From: Haloactinomyces albus
GTDB taxonomy: Bacteria; Actinomycetota; Actinomycetes; Mycobacteriales; Pseudonocardiaceae
Direction of reading: 5' to 3'
Assembly: GCF_031458135.1 (NCBI RefSeq)
Contig: NZ_JAVDXW010000001.1
Location: 3,472,001-3,536,000, forward strand
Length of the DNA: 64,000 bases
The notes under the pieces are model-generated. The model saw only the letters and a list, made by a program, of their open reading frames with translations. It ran no database searches and had not been told where the DNA came from. Shown piece by piece: positions 27,659-37,400 of this stretch; position 1 is the stretch's first letter; each line of letters starts with the position of its first letter. Both the position numbers and the translations under genes were made by a program.

Positions 27659-29172
27659 CGCTCGGACTCCGACCATTCCGCAGGGTGCAACATGCCATGG
27701 CGGACCAGCTCGCGCAGCATCGGTACGGCCGCACGGGCCAATTCGGCGGGGTCTTCGCCGTGGGCGGCTGCCAGCAGTTCGACGAGGTCGCCAACCGGGA
27801 GTGCGCCATGACAACCGGCGACGAGCCGGACTCCGAGCTCGTCGATCTCGTGTTGCCAACCCGGCCCGTCCGTACGATGCAGCCGATTGACGAACTCGCT
27901 CCACCCGTCTTCCCCGAGCGAGGAGACCTGCTCCAGTACAGTGCTCGAGGCGGTCACCAGGCGGGAGCCCAGCAACGCCTCGGCGGAATCACGGCTGCGC
28001 AGCCAGTCCACGCGTTGCAGCCATGCGTCCGACTCCGGGCCGAGCGGGTCGTCGAATGCGTGCCGCAGGTCTTCGCACACGACCTCTCCCCGCGCACCGC
28101 CGGTGCGCCGTAGCGTCACGAAGCCGAAACCGACACCTTCGACGTCGTGCGCGTCGAACCAGTCCAGCCATGCGGACGCCTTCTTCCGTCCGCTGGGCGA
28201 GCGAGGGTCGTAGCCGGCGTCCCGCAGCCAGGTGCCGACGTAGAGTGCCGGATCGGCGACATCGCGCTGCACGAACCAGGCATCGACATCCTCCGACGGC
28301 AGCCACCCGGTGACCCGTTCCTGCCAGTCCTCACCGCGGCGGTGGACCCAGGAGGCGAGGAGTTGACCCGTGCCGCCCTCGTTGAGAAAGGACGGCAGGT
28401 GGCCGACCACCGTGGCGCTGGCATCGTCACCCTCGAGTCCGGAGTCGCGGTAGACGAAGTCGGTCCTGGCCGGGCCGACCACGAACGGAGGGTTGCAGAC
28501 CACTTGGTCGAAGCGCCTCCCCGCGATGGGTTCGAACCACTCCCCCTCGAGGAGTTCGGCATCGATCCGGTTCAGGCGCAAGGTTGCCGCCGCCAAGGCC
28601 AAGGCACGCCGGGACACGTCGGTGGCGGTGATCCGCTGTGCGTGTGTGCTGGCATGCAATGCCTGCACACCACATCCCGTCCCGAGATCGAGCAGAGAGT
28701 CGACACGGCGGCGTGACGTGGCTCGGACCAGGCTCATGGAGGCGTGGCCGACTCCGAGGACATGGTCGGTTCCCACCGGAGTCGAGGCGGGGCGCAGGTC
28801 GGAATCCAGATCCGAGATGACCCACCAGGAGCGTTCGGCCGCCGCGTGCGGGCGGACGTCGAGACCCGCGTGTACGGTCTTTCCCCCTCCGACGAGCAGC
28901 CCTGCCGCCGTTGCCTCGTCCAGGCTCAGCGGATGCAGGGCTTTCTCCACCGCTGCCGTGCTCTCGGCCTCGCCGAGCAAAAACAGACGTACCAGTGTGC
29001 CCAGGGAGCCTGCGTCCGCCGTGGCCCGCAGAGCCGGTTGGGGCTCGCCGCGGCCGAGTGCGGCGTGGGCCTGCGATCCGAGGAGTTCCATGACGCCGTC
29101 GGCGTGATAGTCGGCCGACAGGAATGCGTCGCGGAGCCGGTCGATGCGGTCCGGGGAGAGATCGGGAATCAC
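27655..29172 (-). CDS. Class I SAM-dependent methyltransferase with flanking winged-helix domains
   Basis: A 505-residue protein. Residues ~1-140 look like a helical winged-helix module; the methyltransferase core has the SAM loop LLDLGTGCGVQALHAS and the catalytic NPPF motif (VVCNPPFVVG) that marks N6-adenine or N5-glutamine methyltransferases of the PrmC/RlmG-like group; the C-terminal part is another small helical domain. The substrate, rRNA base or protein glutamine, cannot be decided. GTG 29172 was chosen because the conserved helix starts just after it. Its stop overlaps the dtd start. Confidence 0.85.
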   Translation of the reverse strand: MIPDLSPDRIDRLRDAFLSADYHADGVMELLGSQAHAALGRGEPQPALRATADAGSLGTLVRLFLLGEAESTAAVEKALHPLSLDEATAAGLLVGGGKTVHAGLDVRPHAAAERSWWVISDLDSDLRPASTPVGTDHVLGVGHASMSLVRATSRRRVDSLLDLGTGCGVQALHASTHAQRITATDVSRRALALAAATLRLNRIDAELLEGEWFEPIAGRRFDQVVCNPPFVVGPARTDFVYRDSGLEGDDASATVVGHLPSFLNEGGTGQLLASWVHRRGEDWQERVTGWLPSEDVDAWFVQRDVADPALYVGTWLRDAGYDPRSPSGRKKASAWLDWFDAHDVEGVGFGFVTLRRTGGARGEVVCEDLRHAFDDPLGPESDAWLQRVDWLRSRDSAEALLGSRLVTASSTVLEQVSSLGEDGWSEFVNRLHRTDGPGWQHEIDELGVRLVAGCHGALPVGDLVELLAAAHGEDPAELARAAVPMLRELVRHGMLHPAEWSESER

Positions 29173-29275
29173 GGGACCGATCCTCACACGCCGGACCTGT
29201 ACGCCGCTCGGCACGGTCCGCCCGAACTGTCGTCCTGCTCGGATGGGTGCGACGATGGAGGTTGGAGGTGGTGTC

Positions 29276-29602
29276 GTGAATGGTTCGCAGCGCGACGACG
29301 ACACCCCGGTGCTGATCACCGAGGCCGAGCCGTCGTACGACGATCAGCAAGCGGCACGGCGCCGTAAGTACGCGATCATGATGTCGCTGCGGATTCCGTG
29401 TCTGATCCTGGCCGTCTGGGTGTATCCGATCTGGTGGCTCTCGCTGATCATTCTGGCGTTGTCCATTCCGTTGCCGTGGATGGCGGTGTTGGTGGCCAAC
29501 GATCGGCCCCCACGGCGCAACGAGAAGGTCAACCGATACCGGCACGAGCGATCCCATCGCTCCCTGGAAGGCCGGAATCGTCAGGTGATCGACAGTTCGT
29601 GA
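29276..29602 (+). CDS. DUF3099 family small membrane protein
   Basis: A 108-residue protein of an actinobacterial family. A polar N-terminus ending in VLITEAEPSYDDQ, a family landmark, is followed by two hydrophobic helices (SLRIPCLILAVWVYPIWW and LSLIILALSIPLPWMAVLV) and a basic C-terminal tail, suggesting a hairpin in the membrane. GTG 29276 follows a GGAGGTGG ribosome site. The function is unknown. It is divergent from the methyltransferase gene. Confidence 0.85.
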   Translation: MNGSQRDDDTPVLITEAEPSYDDQQAARRRKYAIMMSLRIPCLILAVWVYPIWWLSLIILALSIPLPWMAVLVANDRPPRRNEKVNRYRHERSHRSLEGRNRQVIDSS

Positions 29603-29719
29603 CGTCGGGCATGGTCGTGTTGTCCGGGGAGGGCCCGGTAACAGCGTCCTCGGGTATCGGGTCAGGCGATATCGGGCCGTCGGGCTCCGTGGGCCGGCGG
29701 AATGCGGCATCATGGAGTC

Positions 29720-29971
29720 ATGAGCACGATGACGCTGCCGGATACCGATACCCGGCCGGAAAACACCGAGCAGACCAGTGATGACCAGCCCGAGGTCTTC
29801 CACTACGTGTTGAAGGACAAAATCGCCGAGAGCGCGGTCATGGGAAGCCATGTGGTCGCACTGTGCGGCGAGGTGTTTCCGGTCACCAAGTCCGCGAAGC
29901 CCGGCTCGCCGGTATGTCCGGACTGTAAGAAGGTCTACGAGTCGCTTCCCCCCGGTGGTGGGGACGAGTAA
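29720..29971 (+). CDS. DUF3039 family protein
   Basis: An 83-residue cytoplasmic protein. The conserved part (FHYVLKDKIAESAVMGSHVVALCG, then SPVCPDCK) contains three cysteines arranged like a small zinc ribbon. ATG 29720 follows a GGAG site. The family is widespread in actinobacteria near sigA/sigB loci and has no known function. It converges on the YihY gene across an inverted repeat. Confidence 0.85.
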   Translation: MSTMTLPDTDTRPENTEQTSDDQPEVFHYVLKDKIAESAVMGSHVVALCGEVFPVTKSAKPGSPVCPDCKKVYESLPPGGGDE

Positions 29972-29983
29972 GTCGGCGGACAG

Positions 29984-30011
29984 GCGCGGCGGCACCGGTC
30001 ACCCGCCGCGC
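29984..30011. terminator. Terminator between the DUF3039 and YihY genes
   Basis: Perfect 9-bp arms GCGCGGCGG (29984-29992) and CCGCCGCGC (30003-30011), loop of 10 bases. The right arm lies in the last codons of the YihY gene. Confidence 0.55.
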
Positions 30012-31069
30012 TGATCCGGGTGGTCCTGCTCCGGGTGGCTGCGCCCCGATTGTTCGGGTCGCTTCGACCACGCCGCATGGCCCTCCTCGGTGCGGAGGCG
30101 TTGTGCGGCGCGTTGCATGTCGAGCTTGCGGCGGCGGCGCCGTTCCCGCCTGGTTCCGGCTGCGGGCCACATCTCCTGGATGGTGCTGTTGAAGTAGGCA
30201 CCGCTGATGATCGCGAAGCCGATGAAGAACGCGAACAGCAGGAACGCGATCGGAGCGGCCAGCGCACCATAGGTATAGCCGGTGCCGGTGACCCAGGTGA
30301 TGTAGAGCCGTAGGCTCACACTCGAGCACAGGAACACCAGCATGGCCAGCAGGGCACCGGGAAGCCCGCGATGCCAGGGCAGCTTTCGCGGCAACGAGAC
30401 CTTGTACAGGGTTGCCAGACCCAGCATCAGCACCATGCCGGTGGCGGGGTAGTAGAACATCCGGATGAGCGTGGCGATGTTGTCCTGCCATCGGTCCGGA
30501 AACAGCGTCGGGAGCCAGGCAGGACCCAAGGCGATCACCGGCAGGACGACCACTGCGATGACCAGGGTCGCCAGGTACAGCAGAAGCGCGAAGATGCGCT
30601 GCCAGACGGCGTTGCGGACGAGGTATTGGCCGTAGGCCCGCGTGATCGAGTCGATCAGGGAGGCCAGGGCCGAGGAGCCTGCCCACAGTGACAGCAGGAA
30701 GGCCACCGATACGATCCGGGTGCGGCTCTGCGTGAGAATATCGGTGACGGTGGGGCCGATGATCCCGTGCACGACATTCGGGCTGAACACCGTGCGGGAG
30801 AAGCCGACGATCCTGCCCTGCACGGCGCTGACGACTGCGGGACCGAACCATTCGTCGAGGAACCCCAGGCTGCCGAGTAAGCCGAGAAGCAGCGGGGGCA
30901 ACGACAGTGTCTGCCAGAAGGCGGCGGCAGCCGACTCCGAGAAGATGTTGTCGTCCCAGGCCTTGGACATGGTGCGAGCCACCAGGCGCAGCGATCCCCG
31001 TGCCGGGGATTTCCGGAGGGGTGCTGCGTGGCGCACCCCGCTGCTGTCGTTCGGACTCGCTGGACCCAT
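29999..31069 (-). CDS. YihY/BrkB-family inner membrane protein
   Basis: A 356-residue protein with about six transmembrane helices, preceded by the amphipathic segment AAAFWQTLSLPPLLLGLLG and a soluble loop typical of the YihY/virulence factor BrkB (formerly 'ribonuclease BN') family. The C-terminus is a highly basic and charged cytoplasmic tail (RRERRRRRKLD). ATG 31069 follows a CGAGGAA site. It corresponds to Rv2707 of M. tuberculosis by position. The transported substrate, if any, is unknown. Confidence 0.88.
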   Translation of the reverse strand: MGPASPNDSSGVRHAAPLRKSPARGSLRLVARTMSKAWDDNIFSESAAAAFWQTLSLPPLLLGLLGSLGFLDEWFGPAVVSAVQGRIVGFSRTVFSPNVVHGIIGPTVTDILTQSRTRIVSVAFLLSLWAGSSALASLIDSITRAYGQYLVRNAVWQRIFALLLYLATLVIAVVVLPVIALGPAWLPTLFPDRWQDNIATLIRMFYYPATGMVLMLGLATLYKVSLPRKLPWHRGLPGALLAMLVFLCSSVSLRLYITWVTGTGYTYGALAAPIAFLLFAFFIGFAIISGAYFNSTIQEMWPAAGTRRERRRRRKLDMQRAAQRLRTEEGHAAWSKRPEQSGRSHPEQDHPDQRGG

Positions 31070-31327
31070 CGCATTCCTCGGGATGGTGCATGTGCAGGCT
31101 CGGTGAATGCCGACACCGGTGACACGGCCGGTGGCACGAAGTGTCGTCGGTGTCTCATTGTCCGACCGCACCGACCCGTCGGGCTGGATGATGCCTGCGG
31201 GGGCGGTAGGCTGCGAGAGCCCGTCATCGCAGACTCGGCGTCTCCCGCATGAGGCGCCGGGCCGGGTCCTGTCGGTGTGGCAGGAGCCTACCGTGGGAAA
31301 TTGTCCGGAAAGGAGCGGCGATCAAGC

Positions 31328-33109
31328 GTGTCCGGGACGCAACGTGAACAATCCGTGCGATCCGTGCTCAGCGACCCGTCACAGGCACCGGCACTGCCGC
31401 TCCGCGACTGGCAGCGGCGCGCGCTCACTCGGTACCTGGCGAGCAACCCGCAGGATTTCATGGCGGTCGCCACCCCGGGTTCGGGCAAGACGACTTTCGG
31501 GTTGCGGGTGGCCGCGGAGTTGCTGGCCGACCGTACTGTCGACTCGGTCACCGTGGTTGCGCCCACCGAACACCTCAAGCACCAGTGGGCCCTGGCGGCA
31601 GGGGGCACCGGGATTCCACTGGACTCGAACTTCAGCAATGCCGACGGTGCCACCTCGAACGATTACCGGGGCGTGGTGGTCACGTATGCGCAGGTGGCTG
31701 CGCACGCGAACCTGCACAGAGTGCGTACGGAGCGGCGCAGGACACTCGTGATCCTCGACGAGGTGCACCATGCCGGGGATGCGAAGTCCTGGGGCGATGC
31801 CATCCGGGAAGCTTTCACACCTGCGGTGCGACGCCTCGCCTTGACCGGTACACCGTTCCGCAGCGATGACGCGCCGATCCCCTTCATCAACTACGAACCG
31901 GACGCGGACGGTTCGATGCGAAGCAGGGCCGATCATTCCTACGGTTACGCCGAGGCGCTTCGGGACGGCGTGGTCCGTCCGGTGATCTTCCTGGCTTATT
32001 CGGGTGAAGCGCGCTGGCGCACGAATGCGGGTGACGAGTTCACCGCGCGCCTGGGAGAGCCCCTTACCGCCGAGCAGACCGCACGGGCTTGGCGAACCGC
32101 GCTCGATCCGGCAGGGGAGTGGATCCCTTCGGTGTTGCAGGCGGCCGACACCCGGCTGACGCAGCTCCGCCGGGACGGGATTCCGGACGCGGGTGGTCTG
32201 GTCGTCGCCTCCGATCAGGCCAGCGCCAGAGCCTATGCCAAGACACTGCAGCGGATCACCGGTACCGAACCGGTGGTTGTCCTGTCCGACGATCCGAAGG
32301 CTTCCGGCCGGATCGCCGAGTTCGCCGATTCCGACGACCGCTGGATGGTCGCGGTGCGCATGGTCAGCGAAGGCGTGGACGTCCCGCGGCTGGCCGTGGG
32401 TGTCTATGCCACGAGTGCCTCGACCCCGCTGTTCTTCGCTCAGCTCATCGGACGTTTCGTGCGGGCCCGACGTCCGGGGGAGACCGCGAGCATTTTCCTG
32501 CCGAGCGTGCCCGTGCTGTTGGAGCTGGCCAGCCAACTGGAGGCCGACCGCGACCACGTGCTGGGCAAACCGCACCGGGAGAAGGACGGTTGGGACGAGG
32601 AGTTGCTGGCGGAGGCCAATCGGGAACGGGACGAACCCGGTGAGGAGGAGAAGCCCTACACGTCGCTCGGCGCGGATGCGGAACTCGACCAGGTCATTTA
32701 CGACGGTTCCTCGTTCGGCACTGCCGCGTTCGGAACCACCGAGGACGAGCAGGACTATCTCGGTCTTCCCGGGCTGCTGGAGCCCGACCAGGTCCGAGCC
32801 CTGCTGCGGCAGCGACAGGAGCAGCAGCTTACGGAGGTCGGCAAGCGCGAGGCGGCCCACAAGGCCCATGAAGCCGCGAAGAGCGCCGAGCAGCCCGAGA
32901 AGCCCGCATCGCGTCCGCAGAGCGTGCAGGAGCGTTTGCAGGGCCTGCGCAAGGAACTCAACACTCTCGTGTCGTTGCACCACCATCGGACGAAGAAACC
33001 GCACGGTGCCATTCACAACGAACTCCGGCGGGTCTGCGGTGGCCCCCCGACGGCGATGGCCACGATCGAACAGATCGAGGAGCGTATTGCCACCCTGCGC
33101 TCCTGGTAG
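31328..33109 (+). CDS. Superfamily 2 DEAD/DEAH-type helicase
   Basis: A 593-residue helicase. Motif I is ATPGSGKTT, motif II DEVH (LVILDEVHHAG), motif III LTGTPFR, and the second RecA domain has VRMVSEGVDVPRL (motif V) and QLIGRFVRARR (motif VI). A Glu/Ala-rich coiled segment and a basic C-terminal domain follow, as in actinobacterial relatives of UvrB/RecG-like SF2 translocases of unknown role. GTG 31328 was chosen; ATG 31277 would add 17 residues. AAGGAG lies 12 bases before the chosen start. Confidence 0.88.
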   Translation: MSGTQREQSVRSVLSDPSQAPALPLRDWQRRALTRYLASNPQDFMAVATPGSGKTTFGLRVAAELLADRTVDSVTVVAPTEHLKHQWALAAGGTGIPLDSNFSNADGATSNDYRGVVVTYAQVAAHANLHRVRTERRRTLVILDEVHHAGDAKSWGDAIREAFTPAVRRLALTGTPFRSDDAPIPFINYEPDADGSMRSRADHSYGYAEALRDGVVRPVIFLAYSGEARWRTNAGDEFTARLGEPLTAEQTARAWRTALDPAGEWIPSVLQAADTRLTQLRRDGIPDAGGLVVASDQASARAYAKTLQRITGTEPVVVLSDDPKASGRIAEFADSDDRWMVAVRMVSEGVDVPRLAVGVYATSASTPLFFAQLIGRFVRARRPGETASIFLPSVPVLLELASQLEADRDHVLGKPHREKDGWDEELLAEANRERDEPGEEEKPYTSLGADAELDQVIYDGSSFGTAAFGTTEDEQDYLGLPGLLEPDQVRALLRQRQEQQLTEVGKREAAHKAHEAAKSAEQPEKPASRPQSVQERLQGLRKELNTLVSLHHHRTKKPHGAIHNELRRVCGGPPTAMATIEQIEERIATLRSW

Positions 33110-33199
33110 GGCCGGTTCTGCTCCTGGCGGGGCCGGTTCTGTTCGGTAGGTCCGCGTAGGTGCTCCTGAGCTCGCCGGTGCCGAGCCCGGCCGAGACAA

Positions 33200-33235
33200 A
33201 CGTGCCCGGCCGGGGCGAAACCCGGCCGGGCACGT
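33200..33235. terminator. Strong bidirectional terminator (15-bp stem)
   Basis: ACGTGCCCGGCCGGG (33200-33214) and CCCGGCCGGGCACGT (33221-33235) pair perfectly around a GCGAAA loop, between the convergent helicase and DUF7455 genes. Confidence 0.85.
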
Positions 33236-33246
33236 CTGTCGAGTAC

Positions 33247-33441
33247 TCAGAGCTCGATCTGCTCGTCCTCTTGCAAGTCGGCTTCCATCTCATTGAGTCC
33301 CGACTTGAATTCACGGGCGTGGTGCCCGCAGAACAACAGCTCCCCGCCGGACGGTAGAACGGCGCGAAGCTTCGCAGCGGCCCCGCAGCGGTCGCAGCGG
33401 TCGGCGGCAGTCAGCTCGGGGCGGGTGAGCGTCTCAGGCAT
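33247..33441 (-). CDS. DUF7455-type small zinc-ribbon protein
   Basis: A 64-residue protein with DRCDRCGAAAKLRAVLPSGGELLFCGHHARE: a CxxC pair, then a CGHH pair about 20 residues on, forming a likely single zinc site. The tail is acidic (EDEQIEL). ATG 33441 has a GGAGGGAG ribosome site. Small proteins of this kind are conserved beside sigA in actinobacteria; their function is unknown. It is on the same strand as sigA but over 600 bases downstream of it. Confidence 0.85.
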   Translation of the reverse strand: MPETLTRPELTAADRCDRCGAAAKLRAVLPSGGELLFCGHHAREFKSGLNEMEADLQEDEQIEL

Positions 33442-34069
33442 CGGAATCTCCCTCCGTCCCGGCGCCGGGATTCCCCGACGCCTCGATCCTGCTGCGACCA
33501 CCGGTGACCCGCCGGCGACGGGGCCGGTGCTCGCTAGCTCCACTCTTACAGACGTTTGAGGCTGCGTCAGTGTTCCAAGCGCAGTTCGCGACGGTCGTCA
33601 CTCGGAACTACCCGAATGCAGCAATGCTGATCGCGTATTGTGATCAACAGCGGAAAAGACCTTGTGACCAGGGAAAATATAGATCGTCACGACGGCCGCT
33701 CGGAAAAATGAAGTCCGCCCCAAGAGCCAATCGAGTGTTTCATGACACATTTCAGGAGATCGGAGCGGTTGCCGTTCCGCTGAAAGCGAACGGGGTTCGT
33801 CGCCCTGTGGAGAGGATTTATCCACATGATGGGACGGCAAAACCATCGAACGGAGCGTCCGCATCAGTGTGCACCCTCGGGACTCGCAGACTCCGAGTAG
33901 CGGTTCGATGACCGAATGAAACGAGGCGAGTCCGCACCGATGCAGGTGATGTCGGCCCGTGGTCGGCCGTTATTTTTGCACAGGAACAGCCGTCGCGACA
34001 GGATTCGGCCCCCACCTCCACCGAGGCCGATGCGGTGAAAGTGGGGGCCGAATCCGGCAAGCTCCGAGC
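33442..34069. other. Gene-free region downstream of sigA, 628 bases
   Basis: No convincing gene is found. An open frame at 33504-33911 on the plus strand has poor composition and no ribosome site. The stretch is visibly more A/T-rich than its surroundings, for example around 33620-33720 and 33960-33980. It contains a lone DnaA-type box TTATCCACA at 33818-33826 and the sigA terminator at 34001-34055. It may hold the DUF7455 promoter or a small RNA. Confidence 0.45.
34001..34055. terminator. Terminator of sigA
   Basis: Perfect 15-bp arms GGATTCGGCCCCCAC (34001-34015) and GTGGGGGCCGAATCC (34041-34055) around a 25-base loop, starting 14 bases after the sigA stop. Confidence 0.8.
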
Positions 34070-35461
34070 TCAGTCCAGGTAGTCCCGCAGGACCTGCGAG
34101 CGCGACGGATGACGCAGTTTCGACATCGTCTTGGACTCGATCTGCCGGATGCGCTCGCGGGTGACGCCGTACACCTGGCCGATCTCGTCGAGGGTGCGTG
34201 GCTGCCCGTCGGTCAGCCCGAACCGCAGTCGCACCACACCGGCCTCGCGCTCCGACAGCGTCTGCAGGACGGACTGCAGCTGGTCCTGCAGCAGGGTGAA
34301 CGACACCGCGTCCACCGCCACCACGGCCTCGGAATCCTCGATGAAGTCGCCGAGCTGGCTGTCGCCTTCATCGCCGATGGTCTGGTCCAGGGAAATGGGC
34401 TCCCGGGCGTACTGCTGGATCTCCAGCACTTTCTCCGGGGTGATGTCCATCTCCTTGGCGAGTTCCTCGGGGCTGGGCTCGCGGCCCAGGTCCTGCAGCA
34501 ACTCACGCTGGATCCGACCCAGTTTGTTGATCACTTCGACCATGTGGACGGGGATCCGGATGGTCCTCGCCTGGTCGGCCATGGCGCGTGTGATGGCCTG
34601 GCGGATCCACCAGGTGGCGTAGGTGGAGAACTTGTAGCCCTTGGTGTAGTCGAACTTCTCGACCGCGCGGATCAGGCCGAGGTTGCCCTCCTGAATCAGA
34701 TCCAGGAACGCCATGCCACGGCCGGTGTAGCGCTTGGCGAGGCTGACCACCAGACGCAGGTTCGCTTCCAGGAGATGACTCTTGGCACGTTCACCGTCCC
34801 GCACGATCCAGCGCAGATCCCGCCGCATCTGCAGGGCGAGGCTCTCCTGGGCCTCCTCGGACTGGCGCAGCCGCTCCGAGGCGTAGAGCCCTGCCTCGAT
34901 GCGCTTGGCGAGCGCCACCTCCTCCTCGGCGTTGAGCAGTGCGACCTTGCCGATCTGCTTGAGGTAGGCCCGGACCGAGTCGGCGGAGGCGGTCAGCTCG
35001 GCGTCCTTGCGCGCCTGTCGCAGCGCCTCCGACTCCTCCTCGTCCCAGACGAAGTCGGGATCGGCCTTGCCGTCCTCATCTTCCGGGACGGTCGGCTCTT
35101 CGGGAATCTCCACCTCGACGTCGGTCAGGTCACCGACATTCGCCGAGGTCAGGTCTGTCTCGATCGGTTCGTCGATCTCCAGGCTCTCGCCATTGCCCTG
35201 GGCCGAGTCCGGCTGCTGCTTGGCCGTCTTCGACGAGGACGCCTTCGTGCCCTTCTTGGCGGCGGCCTTGCGTGCGGTCGACTTCGCGCCGGCCGAACCT
35301 TTCGACGTCCCCTTGCCGGAGGTCGCCGATTGCTGTGGCTCGTTGATCTCGGACTGCGCCGCCATCTCCGGTTCCGGAGCAGCGGACGCTTGGGCGGGCT
35401 CTGCACCGCCGGCGGATGCAGCGGAGCTGGAGCGTCGGGTTGCGGTTTCTGCGGCTGCCAC
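34070..35461 (-). CDS. sigA: Primary sigma factor SigA (HrdB/RpoD)
   Basis: A 463-residue housekeeping sigma factor. An Ala/Lys/Ser-rich N-terminus and an acidic region 1.1 ([10 protein letters not shown]...[17 protein letters not shown]) precede [22 protein letters not shown], region 2 ([19 protein letters not shown]), region 3 and region 4 ([32 protein letters not shown]). GTG 35461 parallels the VAA start of mycobacterial SigA and has an AAAGGG site upstream. ppgK lies directly upstream on the same strand, the order kept in M. tuberculosis (Rv2703-Rv2702). Confidence 0.97.
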   Translation of the reverse strand: MAAAETATRRSSSAASAGGAEPAQASAAPEPEMAAQSEINEPQQSATSGKGTSKGSAGAKSTARKAAAKKGTKASSSKTAKQQPDSAQGNGESLEIDEPIETDLTSANVGDLTDVEVEIPEEPTVPEDEDGKADPDFVWDEEESEALRQARKDAELTASADSVRAYLKQIGKVALLNAEEEVALAKRIEAGLYASERLRQSEEAQESLALQMRRDLRWIVRDGERAKSHLLEANLRLVVSLAKRYTGRGMAFLDLIQEGNLGLIRAVEKFDYTKGYKFSTYATWWIRQAITRAMADQARTIRIPVHMVEVINKLGRIQRELLQDLGREPSPEELAKEMDITPEKVLEIQQYAREPISLDQTIGDEGDSQLGDFIEDSEAVVAVDAVSFTLLQDQLQSVLQTLSEREAGVVRLRFGLTDGQPRTLDEIGQVYGVTRERIRQIESKTMSKLRHPSRSQVLRDYLD

Positions 35462-35594
35462 GTACGCCCTTTCGCGACGGTCGATCAGGGCTGGCCGGGG
35501 ACGCGAAACCTCGGCCGCCAGAGGTCGGGAACAACCCACCGTCCGAGCCTTCCGAAGCGTTCCGGGAGACCGTGGATTCGGCGGGCCGTGTTCC

Positions 35595-35600
35595 ATTGTA
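35595..35600 (-). promoter_or_regulatory. Candidate -10 element for sigA
   Basis: TACAAT on the minus strand, about 135 bases before the sigA start, in a G/C-rich setting. No good -35 at the usual distance was found, so this is tentative. Confidence 0.35.
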
Positions 35601-35675
35601 ACTGCGTGAGGTGAAGACGGTTCCGCTGCAAGGCGGAGTTGGTCGACTGCCCGGCCACCCGAATGGTGGTTATGA

Positions 35676-36437
<762 letters not shown>

Positions 36438-36506
36438 GCCTGATCCTTCCTATTCGATTCAGGACGAGGTGTGCAGACCTTAACCGCGCTGTGTTGCGAT
36501 GTGTTC

Positions 36507-37331
36507 GTGGGATTCGGATTCGAGTATGACGCGCAGACGCTGCGAATGGTTGCCGTGGAGGTCGCGGAGCAGACCGCCGATCTCGTGCGCAGCATCCGAG
36601 ATGAAGCGGTGGCGCAGGGCCCGGTGGAGACGAAGAGCACGGAAACCGACGTGGTCACGACCGGGGACCGGGCTGCCGAACGCCTGATCCGGGACAGGTT
36701 GGCCACCCTGCGTCCGGGTGTTCCGGTGCTCGGCGAGGAGGAGGGCGGCGAAGCCGCTACGGACGGGTTGCGATGGGTCGTCGATCCGATCGACGGGACC
36801 GTGAACTACCTGTACGGCTTCCCGTGGTACGGGGTCTCGATCGCCGCTCAGGTGGACGGGGAATCCGTGGCGGGTGCCGTGGTGGAACCGGCTTCCGGAC
36901 GTGTCTGGAGTGCTGCGCGAGGACACGGTGCGGAACTCGACGGTAGGCCCTTGCGGATATCGGGAGCCGATCGCGTGGAAATGGCCTTGATCGGGACCGG
37001 CTTCAGCTACTCCGTCGAGCGACGGCGCACTCAGGCGGCAGCCGTCGCCCGGTTGCTCGGTGAGATTCGCGACATCCGGCGCTCGGGTGCTGCTTCGCTG
37101 GACCTGTGTGCCGTGGCCGCAGGATGGCTGGACGGCTACTACGAGCACGGTTTGCAACGCTGGGACTGGGCCGCCGGTGCATTGATCGCGACCGAAGCCG
37201 GTGCTCGGCTCCGGCTTCCCGGCACAGGTGCCGGTGACGGCCTCGGTGACGACGCGATCCTGTGTACAGCGCCCGGAATCACGGAGGAGTTCACGGCGGC
37301 ACTGAAGCGCTCCGGCGCCGCCGGGGCCTGA
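36507..37331 (+). CDS. suhB: Inositol monophosphatase family protein SuhB
   Basis: Dephosphorylates inositol-1-phosphate, feeding inositol for phosphatidylinositol and mycothiol. Metal-binding motifs are GEEEGG, DPIDGTVNYLYGF and, at the C-terminus, WDWAAGALIATEAG. The start is uncertain: GTG 36507 (274 residues) puts the first helix (YDAQTLRMVAVEVAEQTADLV) as in mycobacterial SuhB, while ATG 36471 and GTG 36501 are also open; none has a clear ribosome site, so the transcript may be leaderless. It converges on cei. Confidence 0.92.
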   Translation: MGFGFEYDAQTLRMVAVEVAEQTADLVRSIRDEAVAQGPVETKSTETDVVTTGDRAAERLIRDRLATLRPGVPVLGEEEGGEAATDGLRWVVDPIDGTVNYLYGFPWYGVSIAAQVDGESVAGAVVEPASGRVWSAARGHGAELDGRPLRISGADRVEMALIGTGFSYSVERRRTQAAAVARLLGEIRDIRRSGAASLDLCAVAAGWLDGYYEHGLQRWDWAAGALIATEAGARLRLPGTGAGDGLGDDAILCTAPGITEEFTAALKRSGAAGA

Positions 37332-37347
37332 TCGGCGGGACTCGCTC

Positions 37348-37380
37348 GGCAGGTGCGGTCCGGGCAGTTGCGCACCTGCC
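37348..37380. terminator. Terminator between suhB and cei
   Basis: Perfect 10-bp arms GGCAGGTGCG (37348-37357) and CGCACCTGCC (37371-37380), loop of 13 bases, between convergent stops. Confidence 0.7.
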
Positions 37381-37400
37381 CGTGGGGGCGCCGGAGATGT

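Noticed and set aside
33504-33911. A 135-codon plus-strand open frame downstream of sigA
   Set aside because: No ribosome site, mixed composition, and it starts inside the upstream region of the DUF7455 gene; no family is recognised.
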